Assembly (NCBI RefSeq): GCF_014645815.1
Contig: NZ_BMML01000003.1
Span: forward strand, 434,001-498,000
From: Streptomyces fuscichromogenes
Lineage (GTDB): Bacteria > Actinomycetota > Actinomycetes > Streptomycetales > Streptomycetaceae
Direction: 5' to 3'
Length of the DNA stretch: 64,000 nucleotides
Below the pieces are notes generated by a model. It saw only the letters and a program-made list of their open reading frames with translations, searched no databases and was not told where the DNA came from. Shown here one piece after another: positions 51,478 to 60,119 of this stretch (positions within the stretch are counted from its first letter, which is position 1; each line of letters begins with the position of its first letter). The position numbers and the translations under genes were made by a program.

Positions 51478-53502
51478 GTGCTCTCGTATGTCCTCGCCGG
51501 CCTAGCCCTCGGAGCCGTCTACGCCGTGGCAGCGGGCTCACTCGTCATCACCTACGTCGCTTCGGGGGTCTTCAACCTGGCGTTCGCGGCGATGGCCTTC
51601 ACGGTCGCGCGCTTCTACTACTTCCTGAACACCGAGCAGGGCTGGGCGATCCCGCCGGCGGCCGTCGTCTCGCTGATGATCTTCGCTCCCGTGTTCGGAG
51701 CGCTCCTGTATGCCGTTCTCTTCCGGCACCTGCGACTTCGTTCGACGCTGGTCAAGCTCATGGCCACGGTGGGGCTCTCCGTGGCTCTGCCGCCACTGGT
51801 CCAGCTGGTCCTCGGACATCTGACCAACGTCACGGCACCCGCCCTGGCCCCGAGGCCCTTGGCGGTGTTCCACCCGTTCGGCGCGGTGCTCAACGCCGAC
51901 CAACTGGCCACGTACATCGGCCTGGCCGTGGTGCTGGTCGTCGGCGTCGGTGTGCTGCGTTTCACCGAAGTCGGTCTGAGGGTGCGGGCGTTGGTCGACT
52001 CCGAGGCGCTCACCAGCCTGAGCGGCACGAACCCCGGCCGCGTGTCTCTGGGCGTGTGGGCGGTGAGCGGCACCCTGGCCGGCCTGGCCGGGATACTCGT
52101 GGCGCCCACCTCCGGACTGTCCGCGGAGGGCATGACCTACATGATGTCCGCCGCGTTCGCGGCCGTCATCGCGGCACGGCTGCGGAGCCTTGCCGTGGCC
52201 GTCGTGGTGGCGCTCACCATGGGCGTCGTCACCGACGTCGTACAGAAGTACCTGGACCCGTCGAGTTCGTTCACCGCTGCGGTGATCCCCAGCGTTCCCT
52301 TCGCCTTCATGCTGGTCTTCCTCCTGTACTACGCGGTGCGCGGCGAAGCCGGGGACGCGGTCGCGGGCGGGGCACTCGACCGGGCCATCAGTCCGCAGGG
52401 CGGCGATCCGTCACTGATGCGGACGGCGGCGGTACCGCAGGGCAGGATCAGCTCATCGAGCATCGGGACCCTCGCGGTGGTGGTCGTGATCGCTGTGGTT
52501 CCGGCCGGTCTCGACCGCTACTGGGCCGGGCTGGTAGCCGCCGGCATCGCGGCCGCCATAGCGCTGCTGTCCTACACGCTGGTCACCGGCGAGGGCGCAA
52601 TGGTGTGGCTCAGCCAGATCACCTTCGCGGGCGTGGGCGCGGTCGTGGCCGCCGAACTCGTGGACCGCTGGAGCTGGCCGCCGTTGCTCGCGGTGTTCCT
52701 CGGCTCGGTGCTCGTCGTTCCGGTCGGCGTCCTTCTGGGACTGCTGACCATCCGGCTGGGCGACCTTTACGTGGCCCTCGTGACCCTCACCTTCGGGTCC
52801 TTGGTGCAGACCCTCGTCCTCACGCAGGACCCGTTCTACGACTTCGGGTCCGGACAACCGATGGAACGCCCGTCGTTCGCCCAGGACAACCAGGTCTTCG
52901 CCTACCTGGCGCTCGCGGTGTTCCTGCTCGTCGGCCTGGTCATCCTCAACGTCCGGCGGTCGACCGCGGGGCTGGCGGTGGCCGCGGTCCGCTGGAGCGA
53001 GAACGGCGCGAAGACCCTGGGTATCAGCGTGATCCAGACCAAGGTGCTCCTCTCCGCTCTCGCGACCTACATCGCCGCGCTGGGCGGCGGCTTCCTGGCG
53101 ATGAACTTCCGGTACACCCTGCCGGATTCGTTCCATCCCTCCCTGGGCCTGGTCTGGCTCGCCGTCCTGGTCACCATGGGGTCGCGTTCGATCGTCGCGG
53201 CGCTGATCGCCGGCGTCGTGCTGTACGTGATGCCGGGCATTTTCGCGAGCTATCTGCCGGACAAGTTCGCCGACGTGCCGACCATTCTGTTCGGACTGGG
53301 AGCGATCGGTCTCGCCACGCATCCTGAGGGAGTCGTGGCGCAGACCGGCGCCAACCTGGCCAGGCTCTTCACACGGCGGCCAGGGTGGGCCGGGACCGCT
53401 GCCACGACGCTGACCGCCCCGCCGGACCCCGCGGAAGCCGCACCCCACGACAGGTCCGCGCGCGGTGAGGTCCAGCAACTGCCCACAGGAGGCCAGCCAT
53501 GA
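51478..53502 (+). CDS. fused Liv-type ABC permease (LivH-LivM)
   Basis: A 674-aa membrane protein that joins both permease subunits. The first half (LAGLALGAVYAVAAGSLVIT, then VFNLAFAAMAF) is LivH-like. The second half (LSYTLVTGEGAMVWLSQITF, GLAVAAVRWSENGAKTLGIS) is LivM-like, after a linker around residues 300-330. Fusion fixes a 1:1 heterodimer. GTG at 51478 has GGAG 7 bases upstream. Its stop overlaps the first ATPase start (ATGA at 53499). Confidence 0.93.
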   Translation: MLSYVLAGLALGAVYAVAAGSLVITYVASGVFNLAFAAMAFTVARFYYFLNTEQGWAIPPAAVVSLMIFAPVFGALLYAVLFRHLRLRSTLVKLMATVGLSVALPPLVQLVLGHLTNVTAPALAPRPLAVFHPFGAVLNADQLATYIGLAVVLVVGVGVLRFTEVGLRVRALVDSEALTSLSGTNPGRVSLGVWAVSGTLAGLAGILVAPTSGLSAEGMTYMMSAAFAAVIAARLRSLAVAVVVALTMGVVTDVVQKYLDPSSSFTAAVIPSVPFAFMLVFLLYYAVRGEAGDAVAGGALDRAISPQGGDPSLMRTAAVPQGRISSSSIGTLAVVVVIAVVPAGLDRYWAGLVAAGIAAAIALLSYTLVTGEGAMVWLSQITFAGVGAVVAAELVDRWSWPPLLAVFLGSVLVVPVGVLLGLLTIRLGDLYVALVTLTFGSLVQTLVLTQDPFYDFGSGQPMERPSFAQDNQVFAYLALAVFLLVGLVILNVRRSTAGLAVAAVRWSENGAKTLGISVIQTKVLLSALATYIAALGGGFLAMNFRYTLPDSFHPSLGLVWLAVLVTMGSRSIVAALIAGVVLYVMPGIFASYLPDKFADVPTILFGLGAIGLATHPEGVVAQTGANLARLFTRRPGWAGTAATTLTAPPDPAEAAPHDRSARGEVQQLPTGGQP

Positions 53503-54362
53503 CCGCGACGTCCCGCACCGGGCCGACGTCCTCGGCGTCGACGACGGCACCGAGACTGGAGGCCCGGCACCTCACCGTCCGGTTCGGCGGCCTGATCGCA
53601 CTCCGCGACGTCTGCCTGCAGGTTCCCGCGCACTCGATCACCGGCCTGCTCGGGCCGAACGGCGCGGGGAAGAGCACGCTGTTCGCAGTGGTCTCGGGAC
53701 TGCTGAGACCGACTGCCGGAAGCGTTCTGATGGACGGCCGGGACGTCACTCGGACGAGCCCGCAGAAACGGGCGGGCCTCGGCCTTGCCCGCACCTTCCA
53801 GCATCCTGAGCTCTTCTCGTCCCTCACGGTGCGGGAACACGTCGAACTGGCTCACCGGATCAGGCACGCCAAGCGGCGCCTCTGGAGCGACCTGATCACC
53901 GGTCGGGGTTTTCTGCCCCAGCCGGCCGAGGAGAAGAGCCGGGTGGACGAACTGGTCGGAGCCCTGGGGCTGACCTCCGTCCAGCACCGTTCCGTGACCG
54001 GACTCCCGCTGGGCACCGCCCGCCTGCTGGAAGTGGCCCGCGCGCTCGCGGTCGACCCCGGGGTCCTGCTGCTCGACGAGCCCTCGTCGGGCCTCGATCC
54101 CCGGGAGACCGAGGAACTGGCCGGGACGCTCCGGCGCGTTGTCAGCGACCACGGTGTCTCCCTGCTCATGGTGGAACACGACGTCGAACTGGTCCTGGGC
54201 ATGAGCGACTTCGTCCACGTACTGGATTTCGGCGTCAAGATCGCCGAAGGAACCCCGGCGCAGATTCGCGCCGACCCGGCTGTCCGGGCTGCCTACCTCG
54301 GTGAGGAGATCGCACCCACCGACTTCCGGCGACCGGTCACGGAACAGGGAGAACCGGCATGA
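53499..54362 (+). CDS. ABC transporter ATPase, LivG-like
   Basis: A 287-aa ATPase with Walker A GPNGAGKST, the LivG-specific LARTFQHPELFSSLTVREHV, Walker B VLLLDEPSSGLD and the switch His in LLMVEHDVELVLGMSD. The signature loop reads LPLGTARLLEVARAL, more divergent than the usual LSYGQQR. It pairs with the LivF-like ATPase; starts and stops overlap by 4 bp on both sides. Confidence 0.93.
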   Translation: MTATSRTGPTSSASTTAPRLEARHLTVRFGGLIALRDVCLQVPAHSITGLLGPNGAGKSTLFAVVSGLLRPTAGSVLMDGRDVTRTSPQKRAGLGLARTFQHPELFSSLTVREHVELAHRIRHAKRRLWSDLITGRGFLPQPAEEKSRVDELVGALGLTSVQHRSVTGLPLGTARLLEVARALAVDPGVLLLDEPSSGLDPRETEELAGTLRRVVSDHGVSLLMVEHDVELVLGMSDFVHVLDFGVKIAEGTPAQIRADPAVRAAYLGEEIAPTDFRRPVTEQGEPA

Positions 54363-55081
54363 GTACCGACGCGCCTCTGCTCCGCGTCAAGGATCTCGCC
54401 GTGCGATACGGCTCCGCCCAAGCACTTTTCGACGTGTCCTTCGACCTGTCGCCGAACAGCGCGCTCGCCGTCCTGGGGCCGAACGGAGCGGGGAAGACCA
54501 CGCTTGCCCGAACCCTGTCCGGCCTCGTGCCCTCGTGCGGTGGCTCCGCCGAGTTCGCCGGTCAGGATCTGCTGAAACTGACGGCTCCCCGGGTCCGCCG
54601 GGCGGGCCTGCTACACCTTCCGGAGGGGCGCGGGGTGTTTCCCGGGCTGACGGTCCAGGAGAACCTGCGCATGGCACTCACCGCGGACAAACAGGCCAGG
54701 AACCCCGGGTTGGAGCGGGCATTCGAGATCTTCCCGGTCCTCGCGGAGCGCCGACGGCAGCCCGCGGGCACGCTGTCGGGCGGTGAGCAGCAGATGCTGT
54801 CCCTCGCTCGCGCCCTGATGGTCAGTCCCCGGCTGGTGATCGCCGACGAGATGTCCCTGGGTTTGTCGCCCAAGGCGGTCGACATCGTCTTCGCCAGCCT
54901 TGCCCGCGCCCGCGACAACGGGGTTTCGGTGATCATGATCGAGCAGTTCGCGAGGCGTGCCCTGGACTTCGCCGACCAGGGGCTGATCCTGCACCGCGGC
55001 CGTTCGAGCTGGTCCGGTCCTGCGCAAGAGGCGGGCGAAGAACTGCTGCACCGCTACCTCGGTGGGGCCGCCGCTGCCTGA
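54359..55081 (+). CDS. ABC transporter ATPase, LivF-like
   Basis: A 240-aa ATPase with Walker A GPNGAGKTT, LLHLPEGRGVFPGLTVQENL, signature LSGGEQQMLSLARAL and Walker B LVIADEMSLGLSP. Completes the importer with LivG-like protein, permease and binding protein. No gene for a regulator follows; a broken MFS gene comes next. Confidence 0.93.
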   Translation: MSTDAPLLRVKDLAVRYGSAQALFDVSFDLSPNSALAVLGPNGAGKTTLARTLSGLVPSCGGSAEFAGQDLLKLTAPRVRRAGLLHLPEGRGVFPGLTVQENLRMALTADKQARNPGLERAFEIFPVLAERRRQPAGTLSGGEQQMLSLARALMVSPRLVIADEMSLGLSPKAVDIVFASLARARDNGVSVIMIEQFARRALDFADQGLILHRGRSSWSGPAQEAGEELLHRYLGGAAAA

Positions 55082-55095
55082 GCCGTGCCCCATCC

Positions 55096-55870
55096 ATGTG
55101 CCCCGATCGTTGCGGCTACCGGGGCCCGTTCTGGTTCATGTTCGGATACGCCGTCGTGGCGGCACTGATCGCAGTACCGTTGCTCCCCGCGACACCACCT
55201 CGTTACCAGGGGCGTATCGATCTCTTCGGGGCGTCACTGCTGGCGATCGGCCTGGGCGTGTTCCTGTCGGCCGTCAGCGAGGGCGGTGTCCGTCTTCCCG
55301 TACGCCGTGCCGCAGACGCTGGAATCCCCGGCCGTAGCGGGGACCGACCACGCCTTCGGCCTCAGCCTGCTGCAGGCGGGCCTGGTGACGCTGCCTCAGG
55401 GGGTGGCGGCCATGGTCGCAGGCCCGCTCGGGGGCTGGGCCGCCCGCGGCCGGGCGCCTCGACTCGTCATGGCCGCAGGTCTCCTGACGGCTGCGGTGAG
55501 CATGGCGCTCCTCGCCCTGATGCGTCGTCATCTCTACGAGTACGCACTCATCGGTGCCGTCGAGGGGATCGGTTCCGGGTTCTGCTTCTCCGCCCCGTCC
55601 CATCTCGTCATCGCAGCCACCGCGCCTTCGGAGATGGGGTGGCGTCCGGCATGGCGTTCACGGCCCAGAGCGTCGCAGGTGCCGTCTGCACCACGGTGGC
55701 CGGTACCGTGCTCGCCCGCCATGTGCTGTCCGCCGACGCCCGCACCGTGCTCTTCACGGGGCACGGCCGTGCGCTGGTCTTCTGGATCGCCGGTGGTCGC
55801 AGCGCGGTGGCGGCGGCCGTCGCCCTTCTCATGCGGCACGGCCGGCAGCCCGCCGGTGAGGTGGCCGTCT
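55096..55870 (+). pseudogene. frameshifted MFS exporter remnant (DHA2 type)
   Basis: Three segments in shifting frames fit one exporter: FWFMFGYAVVAALIAVPLLP and RIDLFGASLLAIGLGVFLSA (55126-55280), then HAFGLSLLQAGLVTLPQGVA to LIGAVEGIGSGFCFSAPSHL (55350-55610), then GMAFTAQSVAGAVCTTVAGT to the end near 55870. The N-terminal third and one internal part are missing. It lies directly after the Liv operon, in the same orientation. Confidence 0.7.
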
Positions 55871-55956
55871 GCCTCCGCACGGGCAGGTTCCTGCCGTACC
55901 GGCATGAAGCGCGGGACGGGACGGATCTGCCCCTCGTCCGACGGCGAGTGGAGCTG

Positions 55957-56895
55957 TCAGCAGGCCGCGAACGGGTCCTTCTCGATCCCCTCCGAGCTCA
56001 GAAAGACCGGGACTCCGAAGCAGTCTTCTGCGTCCGAGACGATCAGGCTGTCCCGGAGCCGAGTGGTCCGCACCTTGTTCCTGTTCAGCCATGCCTCGGC
56101 GGAGTCGATGTTCCGGACGAGGAAGCGGAGTCCGTAGATCATGTTTCCCCACCGGGTCACATGGCGGCCGAGGGCGGACTCCGCGGCCTGTGGCTGTGCG
56201 ATCTGCAGAAGACAGTCGCCGAGCTGCAGGGTCTGGTAATCCGCCCGCAGATCGTGGTCCGTGCCGCGCGCGACGGGGATTGCCTGGAAGACATCGACGT
56301 ATGTTTTCACGGCGGCCTCCAGATCCGTCACTCCCAGGATGACGTAGGAGAAGCGCTCGATGGAGAGGGGGTGGTCGCGCCACATCCGGGCCAGCGACGA
56401 CCATGTCTCCAGGTCGCGCGGGTCCTTGGGCATGTCGAGTCGGCTGAGTTCTACCAGGAGACCCGCCGTGTCCCGAGGGCTCGGGAAACAGTAGAGAGTC
56501 TCCGGGTCCGCCGCGGCCAGCCGGCCACCGCCGGGCCGGCCCACGTAGATGCCCTTTTCGAGCAGGCGGCTGGTGAGTCCGGGAAGATCGTCCACCTTGT
56601 AGCCCACCGAGTGCAGGTGACGACCGAACTTCGTGTAGAACCTGCCCACGGGAAGAGCGGGGTCGGCCGGCATCCTCGGTGCCATGGTCTCGATGCAGAG
56701 GTCACCGATCATGAGAAGGGTGGCATAGCGGTCCTCCACCGGAAGGTAGTTGGGCTCATCGACGCCCATGTAGACGAAGGCGCCGAACACCCGCTCGTAG
56801 AACTCCCGCAGTTCCTGGGCGTCCTCGCTCATGTGGACGACGTGGACCATCTGGCCCAGACCGTGGTCTCCGGTCACCTTGACCTGCTTCTTCAC
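55957..56895 (-). CDS. two-module VOC-superfamily protein
   Basis: A 312-aa protein with two glyoxalase/VOC modules. The first starts at about residue 14 (GQMVHVVHMSEDAQELREFY) and the second at about residue 185 (SYVILGVTDLEAAVKTYVDV). The putative metal ligands include His17 in the first module and His94 in KFGRHLHSVGYKVDDL. Two-module VOC enzymes include extradiol-type dioxygenases, but the residues needed cannot be confirmed here. It is the last gene of the leftward thiolase operon, 74 bp after the carboxyltransferase. Confidence 0.82.
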   Translation of the reverse strand: MKKQVKVTGDHGLGQMVHVVHMSEDAQELREFYERVFGAFVYMGVDEPNYLPVEDRYATLLMIGDLCIETMAPRMPADPALPVGRFYTKFGRHLHSVGYKVDDLPGLTSRLLEKGIYVGRPGGGRLAAADPETLYCFPSPRDTAGLLVELSRLDMPKDPRDLETWSSLARMWRDHPLSIERFSYVILGVTDLEAAVKTYVDVFQAIPVARGTDHDLRADYQTLQLGDCLLQIAQPQAAESALGRHVTRWGNMIYGLRFLVRNIDSAEAWLNRNKVRTTRLRDSLIVSDAEDCFGVPVFLSSEGIEKDPFAAC

Positions 56896-56969
56896 CGTGG
56901 CTCCTTACACATATCCGGGCTTCGTGGACCGAGGGCCGAACGGCCGCGGAGTTCCGCGGCACAGCCATG

Positions 56970-58376
56970 TCAGTCGGTGAGCGCCTTGGCGGTCGCCCGT
57001 GCGGCACGGTCGCCGCGGGCGCCGACCCGTGCATGGGACAGCGCGTCGGTCACCGCGGTGCGCACCGCGGTCACGTTCTCCGGGAGCACTTGGTCCACGA
57101 CCCCCAGCGTCAGCAACTCGGCCGGGCGCATACGGAACGCCGACGTGAGATCCGGCGCCCGCGTCGCGTCGCGATAGAGCACGGCCGAGCCCGCCTCGGG
57201 GCCGATCACGGAGAACACCGATCCGTCCAGCATCAGCAGCCGGTCGGTGTGGGCCAGGGCGACGGCGCCACCGCTGCCGCCCTCACCCACCACCAGGCAC
57301 ACGCTCGGCGTGGGCAACTCGGCGAGGGAGAGCAGCGTTCGGGCGATCTCGCCCGCAACACCGCCCGCCTCCGATTCCGGAGCCGGGTCCGCGCCGGGTG
57401 TGTCCACGAGGGTGAGAACCGGTAGTCCCAGCTTTCCTGCGAGCCGGATCGCCCGCTGGGCCACCCGGTAGGCGGCCGGGCCAGGGGCTCCGGTACGCAT
57501 ACGACCCGCGTACCGGTCCATCGCGACGACCACGACACGGTGACCGTCGATGGTGCCCAGGCCGGCCCGGACGGACGGGTCGGCACCGGCGATCTCCAGC
57601 CAGGTGTCAGTGAGCCGGGCGGCCCATTCGAGGCCCGACGGGCGCCACGCCGAGCGGGTGTGCAACAGGTGCTCATAAGGTGTGTCGCACCGAGAGCTGC
57701 CGCCCGGCACGGCCGGGCGGCCGTGCGGAACGGCCAGCGGCTCCCAGGGGCGTGCGCCGATGACGGAGGCCAGCCAGGCCCAGGTCCGGGTCGGCCGGAC
57801 CAGCGCGTCGACCAGACCGTGACGCAGGGCGGACTCGGCGGTGTGCGAGGGCGGCGACGGGTACGCGCCGGTCACCTGTGCCACCACTCGTGGGCCGCCG
57901 AAGCCGATGGTGGCCCCCGGTTCGGCCGCTCTCAGATCGGTGAGGCTCACGAAGGAGGCGAAGACGCCGCCGGTCGTGGGAGAGCGGAGGTGGGCCGCGG
58001 ACAGCAGTCCGGCGGAGGAGTGCCTGGCCTGGGCTGCCACGGTCCGGGGCATCTGCAGCAGGGCGAGCATGCCTTCCTGCAGCCGCGCACCGCCGCTGGA
58101 CACCGTGACCACCACCGGCGCGCCCAGCGAGGTGGCCCGGTCGAAGGCGCGCACGACGCGCTCGCCGGCGACGCAGCCCATCGTCCCGCCGTAGCGGCCG
58201 AAGTCGCAGTCGATCCAAGCCGTCTTCATACCGGCGAGGTTGACCAGGGCCGTACGGACCGATTCCTCGGTACTCTCGGGCGGGACATATCCACGGAACC
58301 GGAGGGGATCCGCGGAGCGGAGACCGTCCTCCCATGCTTCGAGGACGGTCGCCTCGTCCGGCGTGTCAGTTGCCAT
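56970..58376 (-). CDS. acyl-CoA carboxylase carboxyltransferase subunit, fused alpha/beta
   Basis: A 468-aa carboxyltransferase with two crotonase-like halves: VVVTVSSGGARLQEGMLALL near residue 89 and PVLTLVDTPGADPAPESEAG near residue 325, the latter continuing to LVVGEGGSGGAVALAHTDRL. This is the AccD-AccA fusion type, not the methylcrotonyl type. Biotin carboxylase and carrier genes are missing from the window, so the partner must be elsewhere. ATG at 58376; it overlaps the preceding small gene by 11 bp. Confidence 0.88.
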   Translation of the reverse strand: MATDTPDEATVLEAWEDGLRSADPLRFRGYVPPESTEESVRTALVNLAGMKTAWIDCDFGRYGGTMGCVAGERVVRAFDRATSLGAPVVVTVSSGGARLQEGMLALLQMPRTVAAQARHSSAGLLSAAHLRSPTTGGVFASFVSLTDLRAAEPGATIGFGGPRVVAQVTGAYPSPPSHTAESALRHGLVDALVRPTRTWAWLASVIGARPWEPLAVPHGRPAVPGGSSRCDTPYEHLLHTRSAWRPSGLEWAARLTDTWLEIAGADPSVRAGLGTIDGHRVVVVAMDRYAGRMRTGAPGPAAYRVAQRAIRLAGKLGLPVLTLVDTPGADPAPESEAGGVAGEIARTLLSLAELPTPSVCLVVGEGGSGGAVALAHTDRLLMLDGSVFSVIGPEAGSAVLYRDATRAPDLTSAFRMRPAELLTLGVVDQVLPENVTAVRTAVTDALSHARVGARGDRAARATAKALTD

Positions 58377-58644
58377 GGTGGTGGAGACCCCGGCCGGGTT
58401 CGAGGCCGCGCCGTGCGTACCGGTCGAGCAGCAGTGACGGGACAGTGCGGCGGCCCTCGTGTACCACCGCCACGACGTGGCCGGTCCCGGAGGCGATGCC
58501 CGGAGTGGCACTCCGGTACAAGTCAGCTGCCTGCTCCGCCTGTTGCACGGTGATCCTGTCCTGGAACGGTTTCCCCTCGGTGAGCTGACCGAATCCGCCG
58601 CCCCTCGTGCCGCAGCCGACGACGGCGACTCTCTTGACACGCAT
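58366..58644 (-). CDS. small hypothetical protein upstream of carboxyltransferase
   Basis: A 92-aa frame with a good ribosome site (GAGGAGA 7 bases before ATG 58644), overlapping the carboxyltransferase start. It begins with a nucleotide-binding-like turn RVAVVGCGTRGGGFG and ends with a basic tail. The middle (AEQAADLYRSATPGIASGTG) vaguely resembles an SDR C-terminus. I do not recognise a family. It could be a carboxylase accessory subunit by position or a deletion derivative of a larger enzyme. Confidence 0.55.
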   Translation of the reverse strand: MRVKRVAVVGCGTRGGGFGQLTEGKPFQDRITVQQAEQAADLYRSATPGIASGTGHVVAVVHEGRRTVPSLLLDRYARRGLEPGRGLHHHGN

Positions 58645-58737
58645 GCGATGTCTCCTCGACCGACCTGGACGACGATGCCCACCGCGACGGCGGACGCCGC
58701 TTCGGGTAGCGGGGGCAGGCCATGGGGGAAGAAACGA

Positions 58738-59907
58738 TCAGTCGACCTCGATGACGACGGCGCCGCCCTGGCCACCGCCCGCGCACATCGTGGCCATTCC
58801 CACGCCGCCCCCGCGCCGCCGGAGTTCGTGGACCAGGGTCGTCAGCATCCGTGCTCCGGTCGCGGCGATGGGGTGGCCCAGACTGCAGCCGCTGCCATGG
58901 ACGTTGACCCGCTCCTCGTCCAGCCCCAGTACGTCGCAGGTCGCCACCGGTACCGAGGCGAACGCCTCGTTGACCTCCCACAGGTCGATCTCGGCGGGGG
59001 TGAGGCCGGCCCGGTCCAGCGCCTTCACGGCCGCATCGATGGCCCCGACCCCGGTGACGCGGGGCTGCACGCCCGTAGCCGCCCACGCACGCACAGTCCC
59101 CAGGGGGGTGAGTCCCTCGGCGCGGGCCAGAGCATCGGAGACGACGGCCAGGGCCGCTGCTCCGTCATTGGCTCCGCTGGCATTGCCCGCGGTGATGGAG
59201 AAGCCCGGGATGTCGGGACGCAGGGGCGGCAGAGCGGCCACTTTCTCCATCGACGTGGTGGGCCGCGGGTGCTCATCCGCCGAGAACTCCATGACGGAAC
59301 CGTCCCGGCGCGTCACCTTGATCGGTGCCAGTTCATCGGTGAAGGCGCCGGCCTGCGTCGCGGCGACGGCGCGACGGTGCGAACGGACCGCCCAGGCATC
59401 CATCCGCTCGCGGGATATTCGGTACTTCTGCGCCACGTTCCAGCCGACGGTGAGCGATGTGTCGTCGTTGGCGTCATCGGTGTAGGGGAAGGTCGGTGCC
59501 GAGCGGATCTCTGTCGACTCGGTTCCTGGTATGCGCCATTGGACCTTCGGGGAGAGGGAGGTCGACTGGACGCCGCCGGCCACGACGGCCCGGTCCATAC
59601 CCGCCCGGATGCTGCCCGCAGCCATGGCCACGGCGGTCAGACTGCCGGCGCAGTGCCGGTTGACGGCGACACCGGGAGCCTGCGTCATGCCGACGGCGAC
59701 GGCGGCGTAGCGCGCGAGGTCGCCGCCGCCGTACATGGACTCCGCGAGCACCACGTCCTCGAAGCGGTCCGCTTCCAGGCCCGAGCGGCGGACCGCCTCC
59801 CGGAGGATGTGCGTCGCCAGTTCCTCTCCGGAGGTTTCTGTCAGGGTTCCTTTACGGGCCGTCCCGATCGGCGTGCGCACCGCACTGACGATCACCGCTT
59901 CCGGCAC
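58738..59907 (-). CDS. thiolase (acetyl-CoA acetyltransferase type)
   Basis: A 389-aa thiolase with the nucleophilic Cys86 in NRHCAGSLTAV, the His in GCSLGHPIAATG and the second Cys in ATMCAGGGQGGA. It differs from the thiolase at 45916, so the island has two thiolytic steps or substrates. It is the first gene of a leftward operon with the small frame, carboxyltransferase and VOC genes. A CATCGAA operator-like site lies about 100 bp upstream. Confidence 0.94.
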   Translation of the reverse strand: MPEAVIVSAVRTPIGTARKGTLTETSGEELATHILREAVRRSGLEADRFEDVVLAESMYGGGDLARYAAVAVGMTQAPGVAVNRHCAGSLTAVAMAAGSIRAGMDRAVVAGGVQSTSLSPKVQWRIPGTESTEIRSAPTFPYTDDANDDTSLTVGWNVAQKYRISRERMDAWAVRSHRRAVAATQAGAFTDELAPIKVTRRDGSVMEFSADEHPRPTTSMEKVAALPPLRPDIPGFSITAGNASGANDGAAALAVVSDALARAEGLTPLGTVRAWAATGVQPRVTGVGAIDAAVKALDRAGLTPAEIDLWEVNEAFASVPVATCDVLGLDEERVNVHGSGCSLGHPIAATGARMLTTLVHELRRRGGGVGMATMCAGGGQGGAVVIEVD

Positions 59908-60003
59908 CGGATCACCTCACTGTGTCGACGGATCCCGCGGGTGGGTGCCCCGGGGCGACCAAGGTGCCGCCAGAGTACGCCATCCGAAATACGTATGTAA
60001 ATC

Positions 60004-60034
60004 CATCGAACTAAATTATTCGATGTTCATCGAA
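60004..60034. promoter_or_regulatory. CATCGAA palindrome plus a third copy
   Basis: CATCGAA (60004-60010) and TTCGATG (60019-60025) form a perfect dyad around CTAAATTA, and a direct CATCGAA follows at 60028-60034. The AT-rich site is about 100 bp upstream of the thiolase start and is probably its operator/promoter. Confidence 0.6.
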
Positions 60035-60066
60035 TGGAAGGGGTGGGTGGACTCCGCCGTTCAACG

Positions 60067-60101
60067 GTCTGCCGCCGATCAGGGCGACCGGCGGCAGACC
60101 G
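60067..60101 (-). terminator. terminator of aldo/keto reductase gene
   Basis: GGTCTGCCGCCG (60067-60078) and CGGCGGCAGACC (60090-60101) form a perfect 12-bp stem with an 11-base loop, 19 bp beyond the reductase stop codon. Confidence 0.85.
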
Positions 60102-60119
60102 GGGCCACATCCGTCCAGG

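Noticed and set aside
51384..53327. A 647-codon forward frame inside the permease gene
   Set aside because: Arg/Gly/Pro-rich composition without motifs; the overlapping frame encodes the LivH-LivM permease.
40362..58376. An acyclic terpene (Atu-type) pathway from the lyase and carboxyltransferase
   Set aside because: The carboxyltransferase is of the AccD-AccA type, not the geranyl/methylcrotonyl type, and no biotin-carrying subunit is present.
13976..59907. Labelling the island as a steroid catabolism cluster
   Set aside because: ACADs, SDRs and a KstD-like relic are suggestive, but kshA/B, hsaA-D and mce genes are missing and the flavoprotein is degenerate.
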